From SIG480 sp045595365 (GTDB lineage Bacteria > Bacillota > Clostridia > Oscillospirales > JAAYXM01), in assembly GCA_045595365.1 (NCBI GenBank), contig JAZOAI010000033.1, positions 24,166 through 88,165 of the forward strand: 64,000 nucleotides of DNA. The letters are read 5' to 3'. Under the pieces are notes generated by a model. That model did no database searches and had not been told where the DNA came from. It saw nothing but the letters and a program-made list of their open reading frames with translations. The position numbers were made by a program, and so were the translations under genes. Below, in pieces: positions 9,679 to 18,459 of the stretch (position 1 is its first letter; the number at the start of each line of letters is the position of its first letter).

Positions 9679-9700
9679 AATCAGCACAGTCAGTTTATTT
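9658..9700. terminator. Bidirectional terminator between convergent genes
   Basis: A 16-bp stem with one mismatch (9658-9673 with 9680-9695) is followed by a T-rich run on the plus strand and preceded by AAA on the other side. It serves both the HAD gene (plus) and the AGCS symporter gene (minus). Confidence 0.85.
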
Positions 9701-11014
9701 ATTCTTGATAACTATATCCGAAAGGAGAAGAACTGCTATGAGATTCGGCACCATCATCATTCCGTTGAACATATCCGAAATCGCCCATACGCTCTCAACA
9801 TTCAGAACCGCTCCGAGTACAACCGCAACCGCGAAAATATTTCGATAAACTTTTTTTGAAGATTCCCTCCCACTTGTGAGATAGAAAACGCAGTTTTCGC
9901 CGTAATATGACCAGCCAAGAATTGTCGTAAGCGCAAAAAGAATTGTCGAGATGCCGACAAAGCTCTCGCCGAAGTATCCGATATGCTTTGAAAAAGCGGC
10001 GCCTACAAGCTCGGCTCCGGTCAAATTCTCTGCGCCTTCCATTCCGGAAAGTATTACAATTGCCGTCACGGTGCATATCACCATTGTATCCATAAAGACT
10101 TCAAAAACGCCCCAAAAACCTTGATCACGAGGACTTTTTGCATCAGCCGCCGCATGAACCATAGGAGAACTTCCAAGCCCCGCTTCATTTGAGAAAACTC
10201 CGCGCGCAACCCCGAATCTCACAGCGCGGCTCGCCATAACGCCTCCCGCACCGCCATAGACAGCTTGCGGAGTAAATGCCGCTTTGAAAATTGCACAAAC
10301 CGCCAAAGCTGTGTCCCTGGGGTTTAAAATCATTATAACAAGTGCCATTCCAACGTAAAAAACCGCCATTATCGGAACAAGGCGTTCCGTGACATGTGAA
10401 ACTCTTCGTATCCCTCCGTTTATTGCACTCGCTGCAACAAGCGCAAGGATAATTCCTGTTGCAATATCCGGCAAGGGTGTTTTCCCGGAGATGACCGCTG
10501 TTATTGAATTCGCCTGATTCATCGCCCCCATTCCTATGCACGCAAGCGCGCCGGAAATCGCAAAAAGATAAGAAAGCCATTTATACCCTTTCCCGAGCCC
10601 ACTTTCGATATAATACATCGGCCCGCCGTAAAACTCTTTTCCCTTCTGTCTTCTGAATTTTACGGCAAGGTATATTTCCGTGTATTTTGTTGCCATTCCG
10701 AAAAAGGCAGAAACCCACATCCAGAAAACCGCCCCTGCGCCCCCTGTGGCAATTGCAGTTGCGACACCAACGATATTTCCACTTCCTACGGTCGATGCAA
10801 GCGCGGTTGAGAGTGCCTGATATGGAGATATTCCTTTTTTTGCAGCTTCTGTTTTTCGAAACAACGAGCCGAGGCTTTCCCCCATCCATTTTCTTATCCT
10901 GAGAAGCTGAAAAAACTTAAGCCTCACCGTCAGATATGCTCCGCAGCCGACAAGAAGAAGCAGCATCGGCCCTCCCCACAACGTCTTGTTTATCGCACTT
11001 ACAAACACATCCAT
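9695..11014 (-). CDS. AGCS-family sodium:alanine symporter
   Basis: A sodium- or proton-coupled importer of alanine or glycine in the cytoplasmic membrane. The family signature is visible as GGPMYYIESGLG and in the repeated glycine-rich helices (TALASTVGSGNIVGVATAI, FSNEAGLGSSPMVHAAA). About ten membrane helices can be drawn. An upstream extension of the reading frame to 11110 is unlikely to be translated. The ATG at 11014 has AAGGGAG about 8 nt away and gives 439 aa, normal for AGCS. It is transcribed alone and converges on the HAD gene. Confidence 0.93.
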   Translation of the reverse strand: MDVFVSAINKTLWGGPMLLLLVGCGAYLTVRLKFFQLLRIRKWMGESLGSLFRKTEAAKKGISPYQALSTALASTVGSGNIVGVATAIATGGAGAVFWMWVSAFFGMATKYTEIYLAVKFRRQKGKEFYGGPMYYIESGLGKGYKWLSYLFAISGALACIGMGAMNQANSITAVISGKTPLPDIATGIILALVAASAINGGIRRVSHVTERLVPIMAVFYVGMALVIMILNPRDTALAVCAIFKAAFTPQAVYGGAGGVMASRAVRFGVARGVFSNEAGLGSSPMVHAAADAKSPRDQGFWGVFEVFMDTMVICTVTAIVILSGMEGAENLTGAELVGAAFSKHIGYFGESFVGISTILFALTTILGWSYYGENCVFYLTSGRESSKKVYRNIFAVAVVLGAVLNVESVWAISDMFNGMMMVPNLIAVLLLSDIVIKNK

Positions 11015-11094
11015 TAACATCTCTCCCTTACTATGGCAAGATATGTAAAAAACACCGAGAGTATTACATCTGTGTTTCAAAAGATGCTTAAGTG

Positions 11095-11123
11095 TTGCAA
11101 AAAGCTTCACGAAACTGTATAAT
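11095..11123 (+). promoter_or_regulatory. Sigma-A promoter of the secreted protein gene
   Basis: TTGCAA (11095-11100), 17-bp spacer, TATAAT (11118-11123), 24 bp upstream of the ATG at 11148. The GGGAGGTG ribosome site is at 11134-11141. Confidence 0.8.
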
Positions 11124-11147
11124 TGTGATATATGGGAGGTGAATTAT

Positions 11148-12272
11148 ATGAAGCGGGCAATAGCTTTGATTCTCGTTTTTTGCATATCCGTTCTTTTCTT
11201 TGTGATCCCAACAACCGCAGAAGGAGAAATTTTTGTTGCCGCCGGCAACACGGTTCTTCCTCTTACGGATGCTATGCCGATAAAATCAAACGGAGTATGG
11301 TACATCGATTATCAGTGTTTTTCCGCAGGTAATCTCGGCATCAGCACATCATACAACGCCGCTGAAGGGAAGCTTGTTCTCTACAGCTGGGACACTACCC
11401 TCATCTTTGACCTTAACACTTCCACTGCATATATAGTTCACGAGGATGTCCAATACAAGGCCGTTGCCGTTGCAGCAGCTGGCTCGGTATACATTCCTGC
11501 CCAGTTCACATCCCAGATTTTCGGCCTGGAATTTTCATACGATTCGGCTATCCCGCTCATTCGCATAAAGCGCTCATCAGATATTCCTAACAATATGTTT
11601 CAATACATAGCTAAAAATGCAATCCCGGACCTTCTCAACGCCTATAACAAGAAGAAGGCTGAAGAGAAAAAGAACCAGCAATCCTCTATCCCGGATTCTT
11701 CTCCAACCGAAACGCAACAAAAAAGTCAGATGCTCAGGCTTTCTTTCAACATTACAAGCAGCGAAAACCTCGGGAAGATTCTCAATTCTCTTTCGAAATA
11801 TGGGTTTCGCGCAACCTTCTTCATAAGCCCCAATGCAATTTCAGATAACGGAAACGATCTGCGCCGGGCTGTTACCCAGGGCTACTCTATCGGTATCCTT
11901 GCAGAAAGCATTTCAGACCTTTCAGCTGCAAATCAGAAGCTTTTTGACGTGGCAAAAACCAAAACCCGGCTCGTTCGTTTTAAAAACAGCTCCTCATCAT
12001 TATCCGCAGACGACGTTGAAAAAGTGATAGCCTCAGGCTTCAGGCTGTGGGACTCTAATATTGCCCCGCAGGGGTCGGCATCGCAGATATACTCAAGAAC
12101 CATCTCCCAGCTTAAAAGCTCATCCCGCTCGCCTGTTCTTGCACTCTCGGATTCAGCCGCTTCTATCAGCGCTCTTCCAAGAATCCTTTCTTATCTTGAC
12201 ACGCAGAATTACGGCTCGTATATGATAAGTCTTCTTGACACCCCCGTTAATCAGATATCTGAAAGGCGATAA
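11148..12272 (+). CDS. Secreted protein with copper-amine-oxidase-N-like and inactive polysaccharide-deacetylase-like domains
   Basis: The protein starts with a signal peptide (about residues 1-25). A region at about 28-145 resembles the stalk domain of copper amine oxidase N-terminal type, often found in Firmicute surface proteins. A Lys/Gln-rich linker follows, then a NodB-like fold from about residue 195. The fold is suggested by GFRATFFISPNAI followed by a helix and a GYSIGI strand. The metal and catalytic residues of real NodB enzymes are missing: the TFDDG motif reads SFNIT and the HxxxH motif reads GILAES. I therefore expect a non-catalytic wall- or glycan-binding protein. The ATG at 11148 is preferred to the GTG at 11139, which overlaps the ribosome site. 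Confidence 0.7.
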   Translation: MKRAIALILVFCISVLFFVIPTTAEGEIFVAAGNTVLPLTDAMPIKSNGVWYIDYQCFSAGNLGISTSYNAAEGKLVLYSWDTTLIFDLNTSTAYIVHEDVQYKAVAVAAAGSVYIPAQFTSQIFGLEFSYDSAIPLIRIKRSSDIPNNMFQYIAKNAIPDLLNAYNKKKAEEKKNQQSSIPDSSPTETQQKSQMLRLSFNITSSENLGKILNSLSKYGFRATFFISPNAISDNGNDLRRAVTQGYSIGILAESISDLSAANQKLFDVAKTKTRLVRFKNSSSSLSADDVEKVIASGFRLWDSNIAPQGSASQIYSRTISQLKSSSRSPVLALSDSAASISALPRILSYLDTQNYGSYMISLLDTPVNQISERR

Positions 12273-12288
12273 GCTTTTATTATAAACC

Positions 12289-12332
12289 AAAGGGTTTGTA
12301 GCAAAATGCATTTTGCTACAAACCCTTTTTCA
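12289..12332. terminator. 40-bp perfect palindrome acting as terminator
   Basis: Positions 12289-12308 and 12309-12328 are exact reverse complements with no spacer, followed by a T run on the plus strand. It lies 16 bp after the secreted protein gene. In RNA it would form a stem of about 18 bp closed by a 4-nt loop. Confidence 0.85.
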
Positions 12333-12369
12333 TATTGCCCTGAAAGAAGCCTTGAATTTATAGAAAAGT

Positions 12370-12399
12370 ACAGCAGGGAAGAATATTCTGTCCTGCTGT
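12370..12399. other. Short inverted repeat
   Basis: An 8-bp inverted repeat (ACAGCAGG and CCTGCTGT) around an AT-rich centre lies between two terminators, with no gene. Its role is unknown. It may be a remnant of another terminator. Confidence 0.4.
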
Positions 12400-12418
12400 G
12401 CCACGATGATTAATTGAA

Positions 12419-12455
12419 AAGAACACGTGATTTCTATGAAATCACGTGTTCTTTA
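12419..12455 (-). terminator. Terminator of the efp operon
   Basis: A 15-bp stem (12419-12433 with 12439-12453) with a 5-nt loop lies 12 bp beyond the stop of the minus-strand Cys-rich gene, followed on that strand by TTTTC. Confidence 0.8.
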
Positions 12456-12465
12456 TTATTTAAAA

Positions 12466-12915
12466 TTATTCGTGGCAATCACAGTCGTCGCCGCAGTCGC
12501 AATCATCATCACCGCAGCAACACTCGTCTGCATCAAACTCAAGGTCTTCTCCGCAGCCGGGGCACTGGATAGCGCCCAGGGCGAGAATGTCCTCATCCAC
12601 CATGATAGAGTCGCCGCAAGTCGGGCAGACGACCTCGTAGCGGAAGTCATCACAATCGCAGTCGCAATCATCATCGCCGCAACCGCAGTCGCAGTCATCA
12701 TCAAATGCGCCTTCAAGCTCAAGAAGTTCTTCTGCGACTTCGTCAAGCTCATCGCTCATTTCATCAGCAACGGCTTCAAGGTCAGAAACTGACGCTGCAA
12801 GCTCGTCAATAACATCAACGATAGCAACTAAAAGCTTGCCTTCCTTTGTGTCGGTGTCAATTTCAAGCCCGTCACAAAGGCCGCGAAGGTACGCTGCCTT
12901 CTCAACTATATCCAT
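12466..12915 (-). CDS. CD1247-type protein with zinc ribbon and Asp/Cys-rich tracts
   Basis: A 149-aa acidic protein. The first 40 residues match the CD1247 N-terminal domain seen in Clostridia (YLRGLCDGLEIDTDTKEGKLL). A coiled-coil-like acidic helix follows (about 40-70). Then comes a first Asp/Cys tract (DCDCGCGDDDCDCDCDD), a CPTCG...CPGCG zinc ribbon (about 98-123), and a second Asp/Cys tract ending in His-Glu. The Cys and Asp density suggests metal binding, probably zinc, but no function is established. It lies 12 bp downstream of efp in the same operon with a GAGGAG site. Confidence 0.75.
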   Translation of the reverse strand: MDIVEKAAYLRGLCDGLEIDTDTKEGKLLVAIVDVIDELAASVSDLEAVADEMSDELDEVAEELLELEGAFDDDCDCGCGDDDCDCDCDDFRYEVVCPTCGDSIMVDEDILALGAIQCPGCGEDLEFDADECCCGDDDCDCGDDCDCHE

Positions 12916-12927
12916 TACAGCTCCTCC

Positions 12928-13488
12928 TTACTTCGCGCGTTCGAGATATTCGCCTGTTCTTGTATCAATCTTAATCTTGTCGCCGATGTTGATAAAGAGC
13001 GGAACGCGGACCTCAGCACCTGTTGAAACAAATGCCGGCTTTGTAACGTTTGTAGCTGTATCGCCCTTGATGCCCGGCTCGGTTTCGGTGATTTCAAGCT
13101 CAACGAAGTTGGGCGGCTCAACGCTGAAAACGTTGCCCTTAAAGGAAAGGAACTTAACCGTCATATTCTCGGTAACAAACTTAAAGCTATCGGGGAGCTT
13201 GTCTGCATTAAGCGGCTCCTGCTCGTATGTTTCCTCGTCCATAAAGTAATAGAGCTCACCGTCGTTGTAGAGATACTGCATATCCTTTCTCTCAACAAAT
13301 GCCGGCGGGAACTTATCCGTCGGGTTGAAGGAAGTTTCAACAACAGCGCCTGTAACGACGTTGCGATACTTCGTGCGAACAAACGCCGCGCCCTTACCCG
13401 GCTTAACGTGCTGGAACTCGATAACCTGCATTACCTGTCCATCCATCTCAAATGTCATACCGTTTCTGAATTCACCTGCAGAAATCAT
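12928..13488 (-). CDS. efp: Translation elongation factor P
   Basis: EF-P binds between the P and E sites of the ribosome and relieves stalling at consecutive prolines. The 186-aa length and three-domain beta structure are standard. The tip loop reads KPGKGAAFVR with Lys at position 32, the residue modified in Bacillus EF-P (5-aminopentanol type). No modification gene is visible nearby. It has its own promoter and a GAGGA ribosome site and is followed by the CD1247-type gene. Confidence 0.97.
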   Translation of the reverse strand: MISAGEFRNGMTFEMDGQVMQVIEFQHVKPGKGAAFVRTKYRNVVTGAVVETSFNPTDKFPPAFVERKDMQYLYNDGELYYFMDEETYEQEPLNADKLPDSFKFVTENMTVKFLSFKGNVFSVEPPNFVELEITETEPGIKGDTATNVTKPAFVSTGAEVRVPLFINIGDKIKIDTRTGEYLERAK

Positions 13489-13525
13489 TTAACAATCCTC
13501 CGTTTTTCTGTATAAATCTCTTTAT

Positions 13526-13554
13526 ATTTTACCTTATATTTACCAATATTGCAA
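13526..13554 (-). promoter_or_regulatory. Sigma-A promoter of efp
   Basis: On the minus strand: TTGCAA (13549-13554), 17 bp, TAAAAT (13526-13531), 37 bp before the efp start. Confidence 0.75.
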
Positions 13555-13563
13555 GAAAAATTT

Positions 13564-14004
13564 TTAAAGTAAGATTATTTCGCAGAGAGCCTTCACTCCG
13601 AGCGGATAAACGTGCTTTCCAAATCCACAAATCATCCCCTCGCACACGGCAGAAATAACCGATTTGTGTCGAAAATCCTCTCGTGCGTGGATGTTGCTCA
13701 GATGCACCTCAACACAAGGAACCGGGATTGCGGATATTGCATCACGAATCGCGATGCTGTAATGCGAATATGCCGCCGCGTTTATCACAACTCCGGCATA
13801 CCCCTCCTCGACCGCGCGATAGAGAAGGTCAACAATCTCACCCTCGCAGTTTGTCTGGTACGCAGAAATATCAACGCCAAGCTCGCTTGTTTTCTCCTTT
13901 GTGTATTCTATAATGCTCTCCAATGTATCTTTGCCGTAAATTTCGGGCTCACGTTTGCCAAGGTAATTGAGATTCGGCCCGTTGATAATCATTATTTTTT
14001 TCAT
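13564..14004 (-). CDS. aroQ: Type II 3-dehydroquinate dehydratase
   Basis: The enzyme performs the third step of the shikimate pathway, dehydrating 3-dehydroquinate to 3-dehydroshikimate as a dodecamer. Type II motifs are present: NGPNLNYLGKREPEIYG with the catalytic Tyr, the EGEIVD stretch, NAAAYSHYSIAIRDA, and EVHLSNIHARE with the catalytic His. The 146-aa length is normal. I take the ATG at 14004; an in-frame TTG at 14013 lies only 4 nt from the GGAGG. The stop of yqeG (TGA at 14006-14008) is one base away, so the two are coupled. Confidence 0.95.
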   Translation of the reverse strand: MKKIMIINGPNLNYLGKREPEIYGKDTLESIIEYTKEKTSELGVDISAYQTNCEGEIVDLLYRAVEEGYAGVVINAAAYSHYSIAIRDAISAIPVPCVEVHLSNIHAREDFRHKSVISAVCEGMICGFGKHVYPLGVKALCEIILL

Positions 14005-14005
14005 A

Positions 14006-14446
14006 TCACTCAAACATCCTCCTTTTTCCGAGCGGTTTCACCTTTATTGCAAGGATTCCGCAACGCTTTGCTCCTATTATGTCCGTTATGAGCTTATCTC
14101 CGACAAGGGCTGTGGTTTCGCGTGTCCCCCCGAGCTTTGCCATCGCTTTTTTTATTGTCTTTCTGCTTGGTTTTCCACTTCTCCAGTAATAGTCAACACC
14201 GAGCGGTTTGCAGTATTTCTCGACTCTTTCCATTTTGTTGTTAGAAACAACCGCAAGTGAAATCCCGCTCTCGTCAAGCTTTTTTGCCCATCCGACAATC
14301 GCATCATCCGGAGTTTCGTTCTCGTACATCGCAAGAGTGTTGTCAAGATCTGCAATAAGCACGCGCACGGAAAGCGCGCTGAGAAGCTCGGCGCGAAGCT
14401 CGTATATGTTATTTAGCTGTATATCAGGTTTAAAAAACGAAAACAT
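14006..14446 (-). CDS. YqeG-family HAD-IIIA phosphatase
   Basis: A small HAD phosphatase of the YqeG family, common in Firmicutes. Motif I DLDNTLAMYE, motif II VVSNNK and the motif III/IV region GTRETTALVGDKLITDI are all visible. The substrate is unknown; family members are described as phosphatidylglycerophosphatase-like or nucleotide phosphatases. I start at the ATG at 14446, which has GGGAGG 6 nt upstream. The frame extends further without a ribosome site. First gene of a two-gene operon with aroQ. Confidence 0.88.
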   Translation of the reverse strand: MFSFFKPDIQLNNIYELRAELLSALSVRVLIADLDNTLAMYENETPDDAIVGWAKKLDESGISLAVVSNNKMERVEKYCKPLGVDYYWRSGKPSRKTIKKAMAKLGGTRETTALVGDKLITDIIGAKRCGILAIKVKPLGKRRMFE

Positions 14447-14492
14447 ACGCGCCTCCCGACAAGTGGTTTGAATTGTATCTGCCATCCACCTA

Positions 14493-14521
14493 ATCATACC
14501 ACATATCCGATGAATTGACAA
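14493..14521 (-). promoter_or_regulatory. Sigma-A promoter of yqeG-aroQ
   Basis: On the minus strand: TTGTCA (14516-14521), 17 bp, TATGAT (14493-14498), 46 bp before the start. Confidence 0.7.
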
Positions 14522-14587
14522 CCAAAGTTATGCTCTTTGTTGAGTTTCACATACACCGCCCCACGAAAATCCGTGGGTTTACTTCTC

Positions 14588-16027
14588 TTAATTTCGCTTC
14601 CATGCCTGCGGCAGGAGAAGCACCATTATCGGGAAGAGTTCAAGTCTTCCGCATATCATATCAATCAGAAGAACAATTTTAGATAGCGGCGAGAAATCAG
14701 CATAATTCCCGATAGGCCCTACCGCCGCAAGCCCCGGGCCGATATTGTTCAAGGTTGCAGCAACTGCTGTCATATTGGTTTCAAAACTGAAGCCATCAAG
14801 AGATATGATGATGAAGGATGCAAAAAATATCAATATATAACAGATTATGTATGCATTTACACGCCTTATCGTTTCATCATCAAGCTTTTTTCCGTTTATG
14901 TTTATCGCCTTAACACTCTTTGGATGGACAAGCGATGTAAACTCTCGCTTGAGCGATTTGAGAAGAATCAGGCATCTCGACACCTTGATTCCGCCGCCTG
15001 TTGAGCCTGCGCAAGCACCGACAAACATAAGAAAAACAAGGATAACCTTTGAAAACTCCGGCCATGTATTGAAATCTACCGTTGTGAAGCCAGAGGTGGA
15101 GATTACCGATGCAACGGCGAATGAAGTATGATGAAATGCCTCAAAAACATTTTCAAACAAACCGAAGTTATTCAGTGTTATAACAAACATCGATGCAACA
15201 ACAACCGCCACAAAAAGCCGAAGCTCCTCGTTCTTCCACACAGCCTTGAATTTCCCCGCGACTAAAAGAAAGTACATATTGAAGTTTATCGAAAACAACA
15301 GCATAAATACGGTTACTACAGCTTGAATATATGTGCTGTACCCACCAATACTCGAATTCTTTATCCCGAAGCCGCCTGTTCCTGCAGTTCCGAAAGCTGT
15401 CGTTACCGCATCAAAGAAAGGCATTCTTCCAAGAAGCAGAAAAACTATCTGCAAAACAGTCAAGCCTATATATAACCCATATAAAACCTTTGCATTCATA
15501 TGTGCTTTCGGCAAAAGCTTCTCAACCTGCGGCCCCGGAGATTCAGCCCGGATAAGCTGCATATTGTTCCCACCGGCAAGCGGCGCCAGTGCCATGACAA
15601 ACATAAGCACGCCCATACCGCCAATCCAATGAGTGAAGCTTCTCCAGAACAGCATACACCGGCTTAATGCTTCAACATCGCGCAAAATTGTTGCCCCGGT
15701 TGTCGTAAATCCCGATGCTGTTTCAAAGAAGCAATCAATAAGATTTGATATATCTCCCGAGAAAAAGAACGGCAAACCTCCGACAACACTTATCATAATC
15801 CACGCTATTGCAACTGTTGCAAGACCTTCACGCGCATAAAGCGATTTATGCTTCGGCTTAAGAAACACAAGAGGAAGCCCAACCGCAACGCTTATAAGAA
15901 TTGCAGGTATGAAGGCATAGCCTTCGCGTTCCTTATATATAAGAGCGACAAGCATCGGCAAAAGCATTGCTATGGCATCAAACAGAAGTATGTAGCCGTT
16001 CAGCTTCAAAACAATCTTCTTATTCAT
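14588..16027 (-). CDS. trkH: Potassium uptake membrane subunit TrkH
   Basis: The channel-like K+ translocating subunit of a Trk/Ktr system, in the cytoplasmic membrane. The 479-aa protein has the repeated M1-P-M2 architecture with pore-loop filters such as ASGFTTTGAT, GTAGTGGFG, STSGFTTVDF and NNIGPG. Its ATG directly follows the trkA stop, so the two are transcribed and probably translated together. Confidence 0.94.
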   Translation of the reverse strand: MNKKIVLKLNGYILLFDAIAMLLPMLVALIYKEREGYAFIPAILISVAVGLPLVFLKPKHKSLYAREGLATVAIAWIMISVVGGLPFFFSGDISNLIDCFFETASGFTTTGATILRDVEALSRCMLFWRSFTHWIGGMGVLMFVMALAPLAGGNNMQLIRAESPGPQVEKLLPKAHMNAKVLYGLYIGLTVLQIVFLLLGRMPFFDAVTTAFGTAGTGGFGIKNSSIGGYSTYIQAVVTVFMLLFSINFNMYFLLVAGKFKAVWKNEELRLFVAVVVASMFVITLNNFGLFENVFEAFHHTSFAVASVISTSGFTTVDFNTWPEFSKVILVFLMFVGACAGSTGGGIKVSRCLILLKSLKREFTSLVHPKSVKAININGKKLDDETIRRVNAYIICYILIFFASFIIISLDGFSFETNMTAVAATLNNIGPGLAAVGPIGNYADFSPLSKIVLLIDMICGRLELFPIMVLLLPQAWKRN

Positions 16028-17401
16028 CTATCTCTCCGTTTCATCGCCTAGTATTTGCTCTATGCGACTTATTCCTTTATAAGTTGTTACCACTATAACC
16101 GTATCGCCTATCTGAATGCTGTCTTTACCGGTCGGAGTAAACGTTTTTCCGTTTCTTGTTATGCACGCAACAAGAGTCCCTTTTCTGATATTGAGTTCTG
16201 CAAAAGAAACGCCGACAACTTCCGATTTCTGACGTATGCGGAACTCAAGAGCTTCAACCCTGTCATCGACAATTCGATGGAGCGATTCCATGCTCGCCTC
16301 CCATGAATTCTGCATAACGCGGACATAACGAAGAATGTGATCTGCGGTTATATGTTTTGGATAAACAACACTTCCGATCTGCATTCCTTTCAAAACATCA
16401 TCAAAATCGAAATGCTTAATTTTTGTTATAATTTTTGCATCAGGAACCTGCTGATAAGCATAAAGCGACATAAGAACATTCTGTTCATCAACACCTGTGA
16501 GGCTGAGAACTGCATCAGCATTCTCTATATGCTCCTCGTGGAGAAGATGATTGTTCGTTCCGTCACCGTGAATTATCATCGCTTCAGGCAGAAGCTCGCT
16601 GAGCTCATCACATCGTGCCATATCAATCTCAATTATCTTGACGTCGAGCCCCGATTCAAGAAGCATTTTTGTGAGATAGTATGTCAGCCGTCCTCCGCCA
16701 AGGATTACGACATTTTTTATCTTTGTCGTGACACCCCCGACTTTTGCAAAAAATTCGTTGGCAACTCTGATAGGTGCAACAAAGGATATGATATCCCCTG
16801 TCTTCAAAACGAAATCACCGGTAGGAACCACAACATCGTTCCCGCGCTCAACTGCACAGATAAACACCGTTGTCTTAAGCTTCGGCCGGAGCTGATGTAT
16901 GCGAAGCTCATGAAGCTCGGAGCCCTCCGGAATTTCATACTTCATAATCTCAACTCTGCCCTTTGCAAATGTTTCAACCTGAATTGCACTCGGGAAGCGG
17001 ATAAGCCGCGATATTTCACGCGCTGCCGCACGCTCGGGATTTATATACAGGCTGAGCCCGAGGTCATCCTTGATTATGTCTATCGCATCGGCATATATAG
17101 GATTCCGGACACGCGCAATCGTATTTTTCGCGCCAAGCTTTTTTGCAAGAAGGCAAGTGAGAAGATTCAGCTCATCCGAACGCATCATGGCGATAAGCAA
17201 ATCGCAGTTTTCAACCTCTGCTTCCTTGAGAACTGCAACAGACTCTCCCTGACCGTGAACACACATAACATCAACCATATTGCCTATTTCATCAAGCTTT
17301 TCAATATCCGTATCAATTACAACAATGCTGTGTTTTTCGGCAACAAGCTCTTTGACAAGCGTTGTTCCGACCTTTCCGCAGCCAACAATTACAATGTTCA
17401 A
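16028..17401 (-). CDS. trkA: Trk potassium uptake regulatory subunit TrkA
   Basis: The cytoplasmic NAD(H)-binding gating ring subunit of the Trk system. The 457-aa protein contains two RCK units. The first starts with IVGCGKVGTTLVKEL and a Rossmann acid in VVIDTD, and the second with VILGGGRLTYYLTKML at about residue 230. Each is followed by a TrkA-C domain. The start is an unusual TTG at 17401 behind GGGGAG. It is the first gene of the operon. Confidence 0.95.
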   Translation of the reverse strand: MNIVIVGCGKVGTTLVKELVAEKHSIVVIDTDIEKLDEIGNMVDVMCVHGQGESVAVLKEAEVENCDLLIAMMRSDELNLLTCLLAKKLGAKNTIARVRNPIYADAIDIIKDDLGLSLYINPERAAAREISRLIRFPSAIQVETFAKGRVEIMKYEIPEGSELHELRIHQLRPKLKTTVFICAVERGNDVVVPTGDFVLKTGDIISFVAPIRVANEFFAKVGGVTTKIKNVVILGGGRLTYYLTKMLLESGLDVKIIEIDMARCDELSELLPEAMIIHGDGTNNHLLHEEHIENADAVLSLTGVDEQNVLMSLYAYQQVPDAKIITKIKHFDFDDVLKGMQIGSVVYPKHITADHILRYVRVMQNSWEASMESLHRIVDDRVEALEFRIRQKSEVVGVSFAELNIRKGTLVACITRNGKTFTPTGKDSIQIGDTVIVVTTYKGISRIEQILGDETER

Positions 17402-17436
17402 TTGTGACTCCCCTTATAAAGTTAATTTTGTTTTCT

Positions 17437-17465
17437 ATTGTATCACTTTCGTTCTTATTTATCAA
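17437..17465 (-). promoter_or_regulatory. Sigma-A promoter of trkA-trkH
   Basis: On the minus strand: TTGATA (17460-17465), 17 bp, TACAAT (17437-17442), 36 bp before the TTG start. Confidence 0.7.
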
Positions 17466-17485
17466 TATGTTTTACTATGATTTTG

Positions 17486-18295
17486 TCAAGCCAGGAACAA
17501 GGAGTTTTGTTTCAATAATTTCAAAGCATTTTTGTAATAAATCTTATCCCTGTCGTTTTGTGAGATATCCAAGGTTTCTATGAGCTGTTTTTCCCATGAG
17601 GGTCTGTGCCATGGCATATCAGATGCAAAAACAAGTCTGTCGGGCGTGTGCTTGTCCACAAGCTCCTGTGCAATTGCTTTTGGCATAGTGCCATAGCCGA
17701 AGGATAAGTCGAACCAGACATTTTCCCCGCAAAGCTTTTTGATAACCTCTAATCCACAGCTCACCCCACCCCAGTGAGCCGCGATTACAGGCGAATCAAA
17801 CCACTTCAAAGCACCCCGAAGATTATCTGGCATACAATGATACGGCGGTGCATAACCATAATCATAGCCAGCATGAAAGACTGCTATAAGATCAAGCGAC
17901 GAGATTTTTTTATAAATTGGCTTCATTTTTTCATCGTCAACGTAGAATTTCTGATACTCGGGGTGAAATTTAACGCCCTTTAGCCCCATTGCTTTAATAC
18001 GTTCAAGCTCATCAAAAGCATCTTCTGCATCGGGGTGAACAGAGCCGAAAGCGAAAATAGATTTTTCATCATTAATTTCTTTTGCAAAATTATTCACATT
18101 CGTCTGCTGCTTTGGATTTGTGGCGATAGAAAGCACAACAGAAACATCTACACCGTCTTTTTTCATTTCACTCTTTAAGGATGGGAGAGTTCCCTGGCTT
18201 TGAGGCACAAGCCCGCCGCTGGCATATGACAGCTTTCCCATAGCCTTTGAGGCAATATCCTCCGGAAATGCGTGTGTATGAAAATCAATAAGCAT
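17486..18295 (-). CDS. Amidohydrolase-family metal-dependent hydrolase
   Basis: A TIM-barrel hydrolase of the amidohydrolase_2 (ACMSD-like) family. The N-terminal metal motif is DFHTHAFPE, followed by KFHPEYQ, an internal His at VFHAGYDYG, AAHWGG and the C-terminal metal Asp in FASDMPWHRP. The 269-aa length is normal. The substrate cannot be read from sequence. I start at the ATG at 18295 with GGAG about 9 nt upstream. It stands alone between trkA and the vor operon. Confidence 0.8.
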   Translation of the reverse strand: MLIDFHTHAFPEDIASKAMGKLSYASGGLVPQSQGTLPSLKSEMKKDGVDVSVVLSIATNPKQQTNVNNFAKEINDEKSIFAFGSVHPDAEDAFDELERIKAMGLKGVKFHPEYQKFYVDDEKMKPIYKKISSLDLIAVFHAGYDYGYAPPYHCMPDNLRGALKWFDSPVIAAHWGGVSCGLEVIKKLCGENVWFDLSFGYGTMPKAIAQELVDKHTPDRLVFASDMPWHRPSWEKQLIETLDISQNDRDKIYYKNALKLLKQNSLFLA

Positions 18296-18459
18296 AATAC
18301 CTGTCTCCATTGGTATAAAATTTCACTTCTGTTTATATAATCAATATTTATTTGCGCTTTCATTTTCGGCAGAATCATTCTATCATAAAAGCATGTGCTT
18401 TTCAACTAAGGCCTTGCCGCCTTGGCGCCCGAAGTATGCAATTTTTCTATCCCCACAAG

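Noticed and set aside
14561..14578. Inverted repeat CCCACG/CGTGGG after trkH as a terminator
   Set aside because: Only a 6-bp stem, and no T run follows in the trkH direction.
16337..17407. 356-codon open frame on the plus strand
   Set aside because: Antisense to trkA, Cys/Asn/Ile-rich with no domain; a shadow of the real gene.
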